From Methylovulum psychrotolerans (GTDB lineage Bacteria > Pseudomonadota > Gammaproteobacteria > Methylococcales > Methylomonadaceae): 64,000 nucleotides of DNA. Location: contig NZ_PGFZ01000008.1 of assembly GCF_002923755.1 (NCBI RefSeq), positions 65,453-129,452 on the forward strand, in the 5' to 3' direction. Below are positions 25,875-34,740 of the stretch, in pieces. The number at the start of each line of letters is the position of its first letter. Positions within the stretch are counted from its first letter, which is position 1. Position numbers and translations under genes: made by a program. The notes beneath the pieces were generated by a model. It made no database searches. It was not told the origin of the DNA and was given only the letters and a program-made list of their open reading frames with translations.

Positions 25875-28800
25875 ATGGCGACATATAACGGCGATAACGG
25901 CAATAACTATTACGTCGGCACGGCAGGCGATGATGTTATTGAGGGCAATGGCGGCGATGATTCGCTGTTTGGCAATGGGGGCAATGATACCGTTACGGGT
26001 GGGGCGGACAATGATTCGTTATATGGCGGTGACGGTAATGACACGCTCAGCGGCGGGGCAGGTAATGATACGTTATGGGGTGGGGCGGGCAACGACACTT
26101 ATCTGGTCGCCAAAAACGGCGGGATAGACGCGCTGTACACTGGCGGCGGTAGCGATGTGGTCAAGTTCACTGATGTGGCCGCCGCCGACATCAAAATTAG
26201 CCGGAGCACTTCAGATTTGCTGCTGCAATATAGCGGCGGCCAGTTGATCGTCCAAGGTTATTTTAACTCGACAGACTATCGTGTCGGGCAGTTTCAGTTT
26301 AGCAATGGGATTGTATGGGGCTGGGCGGATATTAGCCTGAAGGTGTTGCAAGGGACTGCCAATACTGACATCTTGTCTGGTTATGACGACAGTAACGATA
26401 CTTTGAATGGTTTGGCGGGCAATGATTGGCTGTATGGCAACGGCGGCAACGATACGCTGAATGGCGGTACGGGTAGTGACACCTTGTCTGGTGGCTTGGG
26501 CAACGACACTTATCTGATCGCCAAAAACGATGGGGCGGACACGCTTTACGATAACGGCGGCACCGATGTGGTCAAGTTTACCGATATGGCAGCTACCGAC
26601 ATGACCCAAGTCAGCCGTATAGATGTAAGTTATAGCAACGGCGATTTGTTGTTAAGTTATAGCGGCGGCCAACTGATTGTCACGGATTATTTTAATGAGG
26701 ACATGGCGTATTATCGTATCGAGCAGTTTCAGTTCAGCAATGGGGCGGTGTGGGCTTGGGCGGACATCAAGGCCAAAGCGTTGCATCCCCCCACCAGCGG
26801 CAATGACCGCTTGTATGGCTATGACGACAGCAATGATAACCTAAACGGTTTGGCGGGTAATGACAGGCTATATGGCTTCAACGGCAATGATACCCTAAAC
26901 GGCGGCACTGGCAATGACTGGTTGGAGGGTGGTCTGGGCAACGACACTTATCTGATCGCCAAAAACGACGGGGTGGACTCGCTGATCGATAACGGCGGCA
27001 CCGATGTGGTCAAATTCACCGATCTGGCAGCCACTGGCATCACCCGCGTTAGCCGCGAGGGCTTCTATGGCAACGATTTGGTGCTGGGCTATGGCAGCAG
27101 CCAATTGACTGTCCAAAGTTATTTTTACTCGACAGACTATCGGATCGAGCAATTCCAGTTCAGTAATGGGGTGGTTTGGGGTTGGGCGGACATTAAAGTT
27201 AAAGCCTTGCAAGCGGCCAACAGCAGCGGTAATGACAATATCTATGGCTATGATGACAGTAACGATACCCTGAACGGTTTGGCGGGCAATGACACGCTGT
27301 ATGGCTTCAACGGCAATGACACCCTAAACGGCGGGGTAGGTAATGATTATTTAGAGGGCGGTGCGGGCAACGACATTTATCTGATCGCCAAAAATGACGG
27401 GGCGGACACGCTGTATGATTTCGGCGGCACCGATGTGGTCAAGTTCACCGATCTGGCCACCAGCGGCATCACCCAGGTCAGCCGGGTAGGGTTGTACAAT
27501 ACCGATTTGTTGCTGGCTTATGGCGGTAGCCAGTTGACCGTCACGAATTATTTTTCCTCCGCAGGTTACCGTGTCGGGCAATTCCAATTCAGCGATGGTG
27601 TGGTGTGGGGTTGGGCGGACATCAAGTTAAAAGTGTTGCATCCGACCAGCGGCGATGACCACTTGGATGGCTATGACGACAGCGGCGACATCCTGAACGG
27701 TCTGGCGGGTAATGATACCCTGAATGGCGGCGGCGGCAATGACACCCTGAACGGCGGGTCAGGCAATGACCTTTTGTATGGGGGCGTTGGCGACGACACT
27801 TATTTGATCGCCAAAAATGATGGGGACGATACGCTTTATGATTTTGGCGGTACCGATAGGGTGGTATTCACCAATCTGGCTTCCACAGACATCACGCAAG
27901 TCAGCCGCTTCGGCGGGTTCTACTACGGCGATATATTGTTGCTGGGCTACGGCAACAGCCAACTGACCCTCCCGGATTATTTTTCTAGGGCAGACGACCG
28001 CGTCGAGCAATTCCAATTCAGCGATGGCGTGGTGTGGGGCTGGGCGGATATCAAGTCAAAAGTGTTGCAGGGGACTGGCGGTAACGACACTTTATATGGT
28101 TATGACGACAGCAACGACATTCTGAACGGTCTGGCGGGCAATGACACCTTGATGGGCGGCGGCGGTGATGACACCCTAAACGGCGGAACAGGCAATGATA
28201 AGCTGGATGGTGGCCAGGGTGCCGACACTTATCTGATTGCTAAAAATGACGGGGCGGACAGCATTTCCACCGATAACGGCGGTACCGATACCGTCAAATT
28301 CACCGATATGTCAGCCACCGACATCAGCCAGGTCAGCCGGGTCGGTGCCGGTTACGATTTGTTGCTCAGTTATGGCAGCAGCCAATTGACAGTCCAATAT
28401 TATTTTGGCGTAACCGACAGCCGCGTCGGGCAATTTCTGTTCAGCAATGGCGTGGTCTGGCGCTGGGCGGACATTAAGGCCAAAGTTTTGCAGACAGCCG
28501 CCACCAGCGGTGATGATAGCGTGGAAGGCTTTGATGACAGCGACGACACGCTGAACGGTTTGGCGGGTAATGATTCGCTATATGGCTATGGCGGCAACGA
28601 CACCTTGGACGGTGGCACAGGCAATGATTCTATGGTCGGCGGCAAGGGCGACGACCGTTATTGGGTCGATAGCGCCTTAGATCATGTCTACGAGTATCTT
28701 AATGGCGGCAATGACACTGTCTATAGCACGGTGAGTTTTAGCTTATGGGGATATGGGGTGAACTTTGTCGAAAACCTGACCTTGCTGGTCGGCGGCCAAG

Positions 28801-29780
28801 CCGCAACCGGTAACATTCTGGACAATATCCTGATTGGCAATGCCGCTGCCAATAGCTTAAACGGCTTGACGGGCGACGATGTGCTGCAAGGTGGGGACGG
28901 CAACGACAGCTTGAATGGCGGTGCCGGTAACGACACCCTGGATGGCGGTAACGGTACCGATGTCGCCCACTATTGGGATGCCACGGCGGGCGTGAGCGTC
29001 AATCTGGCACTGACGGGGGCGCAGGACACCCTCGGTGCGGGTACGGACACCTTGGTCAGTATTGAAGGCATCAACGGCAGCACCTATAACGATACGCTGA
29101 CGGGTAACGCCGCCAATAATAGCTTATGGGGCGGGGCGGGTAATGACACTCTCAAAGGCGGTGACGGTAATGACGGCCTTACGGGCGGGCTGGGCTCCAA
29201 TATCTTGGATGGCGGCAACGGCTTGGATGTCGCCCAATATTACACCGCCAGTGCGGGCGTGACCGTCAATCTGGCGCTGACCACAGCGCAAAACACAGTG
29301 GGCGCAGGTACGGACATCCTGCGCAATATCGAAGCCATCAACGGCAGTGCCTATAACGACACCTTGATTGGCAATACCGCCGCCAACAGCTTATGGGGCG
29401 GCGGCGGCAACGATGTGCTGGACGGCGGCTTGGGCAATGATTTGCTTAAGGGCGGGCTAGGCCAGGACACTTTTGTCTTCGACACCGCCCTGGGCCTGAA
29501 CAACAAAGACACCCTCGACGACTTTACTGTCAGCGACGACACCATCCGCTTGGAAAACGCCATCTTTACCGCTCTGACCCACACCGGCGTATTGGCCGCC
29601 GACCAGTTCAAAATTCTCGGTAACAGCGGGGTGGCCGACAGCACCGATCGCATCCTTTACAACAGCGTGTCCGGTGGCCTGTTTTACGATGCCGACGGCA
29701 ACGGCACTGGCGCGGCGGTGCTGGTCGCCGTGCTGGGCAAAGGCTTGGCGATGACGGCGGCGGATTTTATGGTGGTGTAG
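25875..29780 (+). CDS. Large RTX (hemolysin-type calcium-binding) repeat protein
   Basis: A 1301-residue acidic, Gly/Asp/Asn-rich protein. Six modules of about 143 residues follow one another, with YDDS/FDDS motifs at residues 170, 316, 459, 600, 743 and 886. Each pairs GGxGNDxL calcium-binding nonapeptides with an HCBP-related segment (ending IEQFQFSNG.VW.WADIK). The remaining ~390 residues carry further RTX repeats and end in a typical type I secretion tail (DTFVFDTALG...DDFTVSDDTIRLEN...ADFMVV). I see no catalytic domain and no signal peptide, consistent with secretion by an ABC/HlyD/TolC system, which is not encoded in the window. A structural, adhesive or S-layer role is more likely than toxin activity. 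Confidence 0.9.
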   Translation: MATYNGDNGNNYYVGTAGDDVIEGNGGDDSLFGNGGNDTVTGGADNDSLYGGDGNDTLSGGAGNDTLWGGAGNDTYLVAKNGGIDALYTGGGSDVVKFTDVAAADIKISRSTSDLLLQYSGGQLIVQGYFNSTDYRVGQFQFSNGIVWGWADISLKVLQGTANTDILSGYDDSNDTLNGLAGNDWLYGNGGNDTLNGGTGSDTLSGGLGNDTYLIAKNDGADTLYDNGGTDVVKFTDMAATDMTQVSRIDVSYSNGDLLLSYSGGQLIVTDYFNEDMAYYRIEQFQFSNGAVWAWADIKAKALHPPTSGNDRLYGYDDSNDNLNGLAGNDRLYGFNGNDTLNGGTGNDWLEGGLGNDTYLIAKNDGVDSLIDNGGTDVVKFTDLAATGITRVSREGFYGNDLVLGYGSSQLTVQSYFYSTDYRIEQFQFSNGVVWGWADIKVKALQAANSSGNDNIYGYDDSNDTLNGLAGNDTLYGFNGNDTLNGGVGNDYLEGGAGNDIYLIAKNDGADTLYDFGGTDVVKFTDLATSGITQVSRVGLYNTDLLLAYGGSQLTVTNYFSSAGYRVGQFQFSDGVVWGWADIKLKVLHPTSGDDHLDGYDDSGDILNGLAGNDTLNGGGGNDTLNGGSGNDLLYGGVGDDTYLIAKNDGDDTLYDFGGTDRVVFTNLASTDITQVSRFGGFYYGDILLLGYGNSQLTLPDYFSRADDRVEQFQFSDGVVWGWADIKSKVLQGTGGNDTLYGYDDSNDILNGLAGNDTLMGGGGDDTLNGGTGNDKLDGGQGADTYLIAKNDGADSISTDNGGTDTVKFTDMSATDISQVSRVGAGYDLLLSYGSSQLTVQYYFGVTDSRVGQFLFSNGVVWRWADIKAKVLQTAATSGDDSVEGFDDSDDTLNGLAGNDSLYGYGGNDTLDGGTGNDSMVGGKGDDRYWVDSALDHVYEYLNGGNDTVYSTVSFSLWGYGVNFVENLTLLVGGQAATGNILDNILIGNAAANSLNGLTGDDVLQGGDGNDSLNGGAGNDTLDGGNGTDVAHYWDATAGVSVNLALTGAQDTLGAGTDTLVSIEGINGSTYNDTLTGNAANNSLWGGAGNDTLKGGDGNDGLTGGLGSNILDGGNGLDVAQYYTASAGVTVNLALTTAQNTVGAGTDILRNIEAINGSAYNDTLIGNTAANSLWGGGGNDVLDGGLGNDLLKGGLGQDTFVFDTALGLNNKDTLDDFTVSDDTIRLENAIFTALTHTGVLAADQFKILGNSGVADSTDRILYNSVSGGLFYDADGNGTGAAVLVAVLGKGLAMTAADFMVV

Positions 29781-29847
29781 GGGGCTGTATAACCTCCCTA
29801 AGGAATGAGTGGGAAATAATTTAGGTAAACGCTAAAGGGTACGGGTC

Positions 29848-29878
29848 TTGGAGCGCGGGCAAGATGCCCGCGCTCCAA
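29848..29878. repeat. Hairpin repeat GGAGCGCGGGCA, copy a
   Basis: A perfect 14-bp stem (TTGGAGCGCGGGCA / TGCCCGCGCTCCAA) with a 3-nt loop lies in the convergent gap after the RTX gene. The same core recurs at 33335-33383, 34331-34360, 40803-40853 and, in part, 52214-52225. It may also act as a terminator or RNA-stabilising stem. Confidence 0.8.
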
Positions 29879-29908
29879 AGAGAAAACCGCCTCACGATAA
29901 GATTTATT

Positions 29909-31546
29909 TTATGCGCGTTCCTTAGCCGCCGCTATCTTTTCCACGATGATACCGCTACCTGTCTGATTGATGGCGAAGCCGTTTCTGCCTTGGTGTTTGA
30001 CTTCGTACATGGCTTGGTCTGCCGATTTATAGAGTTTTTCCAACGTTTGTCCGTAACCGTCGCCAATGGCAATGCCGATACTGACCCCTATGTGCAGGGT
30101 GGTTGCCGCATTGAGTGGGATAGGCTTGCTCAGGGCGATAATAATATTTCTGGCAATTTGCCGAATGTGTTCGGACGTGCAGTTCACCAGAATAATAAGA
30201 AATTCGTCGCCTCCCAGCCGGGCGATAATATCGCTGGTACGCACACAGTCATGAAACCGTCTGGCGACTTCCACCAAAACATAATCACCGGCATCATGCC
30301 CATAAGTATCGTTGATTTCCTTGAAATAATCCAAATCAAGCAGCAGGATGGCCGGTGCCTTGTTCTGGTTTGCCGGGGCATTAAGCAGTTTGATTAACTG
30401 GCGTTCGGCAGCTTGTCGGCGCAGCAGGCCCGTCAGCGAATCATAGTCGGCCTCGTGCCGGATTCGGGTCTCGACGGCGATGCGGTCGGTAATGTCATAG
30501 ACCACGCCTTCGAAATGCGCCGCGCCCGACAGGGCAGGTTGTCGGGAGATTAAGCAATGGACCCAGGTCGCCGTATTGGCGGCATCGGCCCGCGTTTTTA
30601 AGCACATGTCCTGGGCTACCGATTGGTTCCGTTCGGCGGCCAGACGCATGAGTTCGCGCATCAGTTCCGGTTCGGCGAAAGCCACTTCAGGAAAATCCTG
30701 CCCCAACAAGCTGTCAGACATCGCCTCCGGCAACCTGATGGCTTTGCTCAATGTGGGATTGGCGGCCAGTAGCTTGCCCGTTTCATCCAGTAAGAAAATG
30801 CCCGCACTCGTCGTGTCAAAGATATTGCGTAACTGTTGCCCCATCATCTCGATTTCCTCGCGCAGGAGATGCTCGGCACTGAATTTTTCTTGTAGCGTTT
30901 CCAACAGGCCATTGATGTCTTGGACAAGCTGGCCCAATTCGTCGTCCTGATTGTGTGGTAAAGGCTCTAGGCGCTCTTGCTCCCCTACCTCAATGGCGTG
31001 CAGTGTGTCGGATACTTTCATTAATGGGCGAGAGAATGACGAGCGCACCATCAATAATACGATGGCGGCGGTTAGGCCGATGAGCACAGACGAACTTATC
31101 CCGTTAGACAGGGCGCTGTGGCGTGCCTCTAAAAGATTATATTGTGCTTCCGGGATAATGGAGAGGCTGCCGATGACTTCTGCATCCCCAAATGGCGAGT
31201 GCAGGATGCGGATGATTTCGGTTTGCCGGGCCACTTCGCTGTTGCGTACTTGCGTTAAGTGGAGGTCTTGGCCATTGCTGAGGCGGGCTTCGTGGACAAT
31301 ATCATTGCGCAGCAATCCTTTGAGGACATCCTCGCCAATGCTGATGTTATTGGAGTATGCCGAAATGGCGGCGGTGCTTTCCACAGTGTCCAGCAACTGG
31401 TTGATCATGACCACGGTTTTTTCGCTGGCCCGTTTAAATTCAGTGAGAAAAAAAACCACCGAAGTCAATATCGAAAACAGTAGGGTGACCACAAATACGG
31501 ACTTGGCCAGTTTATGGTAAAGGTAGCGCTTTTTTGCAATCTTCAT
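29909..31546 (-). CDS. Diguanylate cyclase with periplasmic sensor, HAMP and PAS
   Basis: A 545-residue inner-membrane protein that should make c-di-GMP. Transmembrane helices at ~12-33 and ~152-172 enclose a periplasmic sensor. A HAMP-like segment (~175-230), a PAS domain (~240-365) and a GGDEF domain (~372-535) follow, with intact GGDEF (RLGGDEFLIIL) and the upstream DLDYFKEINDTYGHDAGD. An RxxD inhibitory-site residue pair (RTSD) lies before GGDEF. The start overlaps the stop of the phosphate-binding-like gene by TGATG at 31544-31548. It is the last gene of the porin/binding protein/cyclase operon, so the periplasmic protein may control it. Confidence 0.93.
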   Translation of the reverse strand: MKIAKKRYLYHKLAKSVFVVTLLFSILTSVVFFLTEFKRASEKTVVMINQLLDTVESTAAISAYSNNISIGEDVLKGLLRNDIVHEARLSNGQDLHLTQVRNSEVARQTEIIRILHSPFGDAEVIGSLSIIPEAQYNLLEARHSALSNGISSSVLIGLTAAIVLLMVRSSFSRPLMKVSDTLHAIEVGEQERLEPLPHNQDDELGQLVQDINGLLETLQEKFSAEHLLREEIEMMGQQLRNIFDTTSAGIFLLDETGKLLAANPTLSKAIRLPEAMSDSLLGQDFPEVAFAEPELMRELMRLAAERNQSVAQDMCLKTRADAANTATWVHCLISRQPALSGAAHFEGVVYDITDRIAVETRIRHEADYDSLTGLLRRQAAERQLIKLLNAPANQNKAPAILLLDLDYFKEINDTYGHDAGDYVLVEVARRFHDCVRTSDIIARLGGDEFLIILVNCTSEHIRQIARNIIIALSKPIPLNAATTLHIGVSIGIAIGDGYGQTLEKLYKSADQAMYEVKHQGRNGFAINQTGSGIIVEKIAAAKERA

Positions 31547-31956
31547 CAGTGTAGCGGCAACAGGATATGGACAGTATTATCGACATGGGTTTTATCGATA
31601 TAGCCAATGGCGCCTTCATTTTCGCGCACCGTCTGCAATACCGCCTTATCATCGGGCAATTGTTGCGGGGGCGAGGCTTGCCCGGTGAACATGATCCGCG
31701 CCCAGTAGGCATTGATTTGCTCCACGGGCCGCGCGGTGAGTTTTTGGTAAAACTCGGCACGCAGGGGCGAGGATTGGTCTATGGGTAGGGCAAATTTCCC
31801 ATTGGGAAACAAGCGGGTGCGCCCCATGAAAATGTCTTGCACTTGCTTGGCGGTGAGATTGTTGAGGTTATTGGAAATATGGGTGATGACCACCAGTTCG
31901 GCTTGTGCCGAGGGGATGGGGAAAGCCAGCACTAGGGAGAGAAGAAGTTTTTTCAT
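31546..31956 (-). CDS. Small PstS-like periplasmic binding protein
   Basis: A 136-residue secreted protein when started at ATG 31954-31956 (MKKLLLSLVL), with signal peptide ending AQA near residue 19. The mature part resembles one lobe of a phosphate-ABC-transporter substrate-binding protein (LTAKQVQDIFMGRTRLFPNG; WARIMFTGQ; ENEGAIGYID). At half normal size it cannot be a full transporter receptor. It starts 2 bp after the porin stop and overlaps the cyclase start, so it is part of a three-gene operon. Inference: it gives a periplasmic signal to the cyclase. Confidence 0.82.
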   Translation of the reverse strand: MKKLLLSLVLAFPIPSAQAELVVITHISNNLNNLTAKQVQDIFMGRTRLFPNGKFALPIDQSSPLRAEFYQKLTARPVEQINAYWARIMFTGQASPPQQLPDDKAVLQTVRENEGAIGYIDKTHVDNTVHILLPLH

Positions 31957-31958
31957 GG

Positions 31959-33206
31959 TCAGAACACAAAGTCCATACCGACTGACCATACATTAACGGC
32001 ATCGGGCGTAGGCCCGCCGGAGGCTGGGGTACGCCATAATGCCGTGCCGTTTTGGCCCAGCCAGTAATAGCTCCATTGTGTTTTCAGGGCGATATGCTCA
32101 CCGACATCCCAGCGCAGGCCTAAAGAAAGTGATTTTTCGTCCACGCCGTTGCCGTTGATCAATTGGTCGGCGGCACTGTGCAGTTGGCTTAGTGCCGGGA
32201 GGGCGATTAGCGGATCGCTGAGCGTAATCCGCTTACTCAGGGATTTCGATAGGCCCAACAGCGAGTACAGCGTCACTTTCCCAAAGCGCCTGCCTGCGCT
32301 CAAGTAGCCGCCTGCAACACTGGGATAGCTTGCTATATTCGAATTGACATAAGAAACTTCCATTTGCGCCAGCCAGATGCCGTCATCATAAGCCAAGCCG
32401 ATGGCGTTAAAATGCGCGACCCTATTTTTGGTGGCGATGCGCTGCGCAAGCCCTTGCGCACCTGGCCAGACCGTATTGATCGCCTCACTATTGAGAGTGT
32501 TTAACAGGGGGTTTAACGCGCTCAACTCATCGTTGTTTTTTGAATAGCTGTAGCCCAAGCGGGCCGTCCAGTTGCCATATTCATAGGCCAGTTTGCCGCC
32601 GACAACGGTAAAGCTCTCGTCGGCAGAGCCCGCAAAGTTGGTGGGGATTTGCAAGAAGCTGTTGCCCCCGAAAGCCTTGATGGTTATCGTTCCTGCACTG
32701 GTTGCGAATTTCTTCGCAATGTCGGCGCCGTCAAAGTGGTAGACGGGTATGCCTGCGTAAAACTCATGGGGAGGACGTATCCAGAGGAAGGCATAGCCAA
32801 CATTACGGTATTCCGAGAGCATGAAATTATCGAAACCCAACCGTCCGGCTCTGATGTCCAGATCATCCGCAGGCCGCCAGCGCAAAAAAGCCCAGTCAAT
32901 GTTTTGTTCTAAAAAATCGCCTGTGGTATTGCGGGCGACCCATTGTACCGTCGCATGCCAGGATTTATTAATGTCCGCATCCGCTTGCAGGCCTAAACGG
33001 GAGTCGTCGTCAAGCCCCCAGTTATTGGTCACGCCGGGGGTTTGTTTGATGTCGCGGCGAAAACCGAGTTGGCTGGTATTTGTGCCGCTGGCCCCTAAGG
33101 TGCCGAAACCGGAAACCGTGAAGTTAGGATAGGTGTCTTTGGCAAAGGCATTAGCGACATCCAACAGCAGTACCGTCGCTGTTAATAAGATGAGGGTTTG
33201 TTTCAT
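31959..33206 (-). CDS. Outer-membrane porin-like beta-barrel protein
   Basis: A 415-residue protein with a signal peptide (~1-22, ending AFA). It has many alternating amphipathic strands of the type WTARLGYSYSK and GLRWDVGEHIALKTQWSYYW, and a C-terminal phenylalanine in VGMDFVF, the classical BAM recognition end. I cannot assign a substrate. It is the first gene of an operon with a PstS-like protein and a diguanylate cyclase, an arrangement that suggests a sensory rather than a bulk-uptake job. Confidence 0.85.
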   Translation of the reverse strand: MKQTLILLTATVLLLDVANAFAKDTYPNFTVSGFGTLGASGTNTSQLGFRRDIKQTPGVTNNWGLDDDSRLGLQADADINKSWHATVQWVARNTTGDFLEQNIDWAFLRWRPADDLDIRAGRLGFDNFMLSEYRNVGYAFLWIRPPHEFYAGIPVYHFDGADIAKKFATSAGTITIKAFGGNSFLQIPTNFAGSADESFTVVGGKLAYEYGNWTARLGYSYSKNNDELSALNPLLNTLNSEAINTVWPGAQGLAQRIATKNRVAHFNAIGLAYDDGIWLAQMEVSYVNSNIASYPSVAGGYLSAGRRFGKVTLYSLLGLSKSLSKRITLSDPLIALPALSQLHSAADQLINGNGVDEKSLSLGLRWDVGEHIALKTQWSYYWLGQNGTALWRTPASGGPTPDAVNVWSVGMDFVF

Positions 33207-33314
33207 GGGGCTTTGTCTTTAAAATGGCGATGCGCATTGGGGGGTGTCCAGTGCAATCAACGGTAAACCTAAGTGCCTATATAGAAGGCGAAGCCAGTTA
33301 AGCTATGCTCTGAA

Positions 33315-33412
33315 CGGTCAAGTTTTCGGTTTTTGGAGCGTGGTCATCTTGACCGCAATTGGTGGGCAGGATGCCCGCGCTCCCTCACACTAAAAAACCG
33401 AAAACCTGACCG
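33315..33412. repeat. Long hairpin enclosing a GGAGCG repeat
   Basis: Outer arms CGGTCAAGTTTTCGGTTTTT (33315-33334) and its reverse complement at 33393-33412 match at 19 of 20 positions. Inside lies the pair GGAGCG (33335-33340) and CGCTCC (33378-33383), plus GGTCA/TGACC-type pairs. A partial, shortened copy lies at 34306-34360. Confidence 0.75.
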
Positions 33413-33994
33413 CTTAAAGTATACATAGAGTTGCCGCCAACCAAAGCCTATCCTTAGATACGTTTATGACCAGCCTTGGAATTATATAATATGATGAAAA
33501 TGATGAAAGGCCTATTTTTAAATTAACTAAATTTTGTAACTGCTCACGCCCCCTTTATAAAAATTAATCATTCATAAACAATTTGTTAAAATTTAAAGAC
33601 CCCCGCTTCTTCATTTTTTTAGAACTATTCACTTTTTTAGGTGATTTTTGACGATGATTCCAAAAAAATAATCTATGGACATTGTCAAAATTAACGCCTT
33701 AAATAAGTTGCCTTTGGTGAGCATATAGAGTCCGAAGTTGATCACGCGACATAATAAGTGCATGAGTTAAAAACGGGCTTCGATTAGCAGAGAGCCTACG
33801 TCGTTTAACTGGCTTCGGTCTCTATACTGTTGGGGCGCTGGCGTTTTCCGAACAATGAACCGCTAAAAGACGTTACCCTTATACTACAACAAATAAAGCT
33901 AATGCTCTGAAATTTTGCTGGTTTTGGCAAGGGATGTGCGAAGATTGTCCAGCCGTTGACTAAGAAGGTGTGCATATATTTTTTAACATTGTTA

Positions 33995-34222
33995 TCTCTG
34001 CCTTCTGAGGAATTGTACGGTGTACGCAAAAATCCCGGACAAATTAACAATAGGGCCGATAAGCCAGAGTATGTGCACATTAAACAGGCATTAGAGAAGA
34101 AACTATTGACGGAACTGAGAAAAGCGGGGGACCTGCGGGTCATAGGCCATGGCAAGCATTTTGACCGCCCGCTTTATACCGACCGCAAATTTGTTGCTTG
34201 CCAAGATACATCCCTTTACCTA
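33995..34222 (+). pseudogene. Remnant of the 3' end of a sulfatase gene
   Basis: The frame reading SEELYGVRKNPGQINNRAD...KPEYVHIKQALEKKLLTELRK matches the C-terminal ~75 residues of the intact sulfatase (36112-36340), including FDRPLYTD and VACQDT. The nucleotide match is about 75% by eye. The rest of the gene, including the catalytic part, is missing, and the frame then runs into repeat sequence. It is a truncated duplicate or the remains of a second sulfatase. Confidence 0.85.
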
Positions 34223-34305
34223 ACCCTGCCGACAGGGATACGGTTACGGACTGCGCGACACCGCGTGCAAAGGCCTTTAGCCTTTGTACGCGGGTCTTAT
34301 ACGCT

Positions 34306-34360
34306 GAACGGTCTTTTGGAGCGCGGTCATCTTGACCGCAACTGATGCCCGCCCCTCACC
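34306..34360. repeat. Partial copy of the long hairpin repeat
   Basis: TGAACGGTC followed by TTTTGGAGCGCGGTCATCTT and GACCGCAACTG matches 33311-33364 with a deletion of the CAAGTTTTCGG arm and a shortened 3' side. It lies directly behind the sulfatase remnant. Confidence 0.7.
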
Positions 34361-34398
34361 TCGTCGCCACATCCTCACACCCCGCCGCTCTGTTTTAT

Positions 34399-34511
34399 TT
34401 TAAGCACCTCATCAGCAGTAAATAAACACAGAAAGGACGATGTATAAGGCTATAAATTTTTGTGTGCGGTAGATTCTCTCAAAATTAACTAAGATAGGGT
34501 ATAAGCACTAG
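34399..34511 (+). promoter_or_regulatory. Sulfatase upstream region homologous to the RTX upstream region
   Basis: TTTAAGCACC at 34399 and the block TTAACTAAGATAGGGTATAA at 34485-34504 match 25714-25723 and 25801-25820 upstream of the RTX gene in the same order, with 86-87 bp between them in both places. The heptamer array itself is degenerate here. This suggests a common regulator or a duplicated promoter. Confidence 0.6.
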
Positions 34512-34608
34512 GTAAAGGTGAAAGCCTTTGCCCGAAGGCCTAAGCCCGTGTGCCCGTGTCCTGCCTAGCGTTGAATTAACCCCGGACGTTATATCCATAA
34601 AAACAATA

Positions 34609-34614
34609 TATAAT
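34609..34614 (+). promoter_or_regulatory. TATAAT -10-like box before the sulfatase
   Basis: A perfect TATAAT lies in AT-rich sequence 127 bp before the chosen start codon; no good -35 hexamer is seen 17 bp upstream, so an activator may be needed. Confidence 0.4.
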
Positions 34615-34678
34615 ATAGGGTTTATATGGCATTAAAATTGTGTGGCTATTTAAAGTGCCGGCTTACGATTGTCGTTTG

Positions 34679-34688
34679 CCCCCCCCCC
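34679..34688 (+). repeat. C10 homopolymer in the sulfatase leader
   Basis: Ten consecutive C residues lie 52 bp before the sulfatase ATG. The longer reading frame that opens at TTG 34669 runs through the tract in frame with the sulfatase, so slippage could change leader length or frame. It is a candidate phase-variation site. Confidence 0.7.
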
Positions 34689-34740
34689 AACAATGCGGCC
34701 TGTTTCAGTCCGATACGACAATTCTTCAGTGCGGGTTTGT

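Larger units (their letters stand above)
33207..34740. other. Repeat- and remnant-rich intergenic region
   Basis: About 1.5 kb between the porin and sulfatase genes. It holds a long hairpin (33315-33412), AT-rich sequence at 33470-33700, a truncated sulfatase copy (33995-34222), a partial hairpin repeat (34306-34360), a regulatory block shared with the RTX gene, a TATAAT box and a C10 tract. No intact gene is visible. Confidence 0.65.

Noticed and set aside
25910-29653. Leftward frames across the RTX gene rich in Ser/Leu/Pro
   Set aside because: They are complements of GGxGNDTL repeats and reflect the repetitive codons, not genes.
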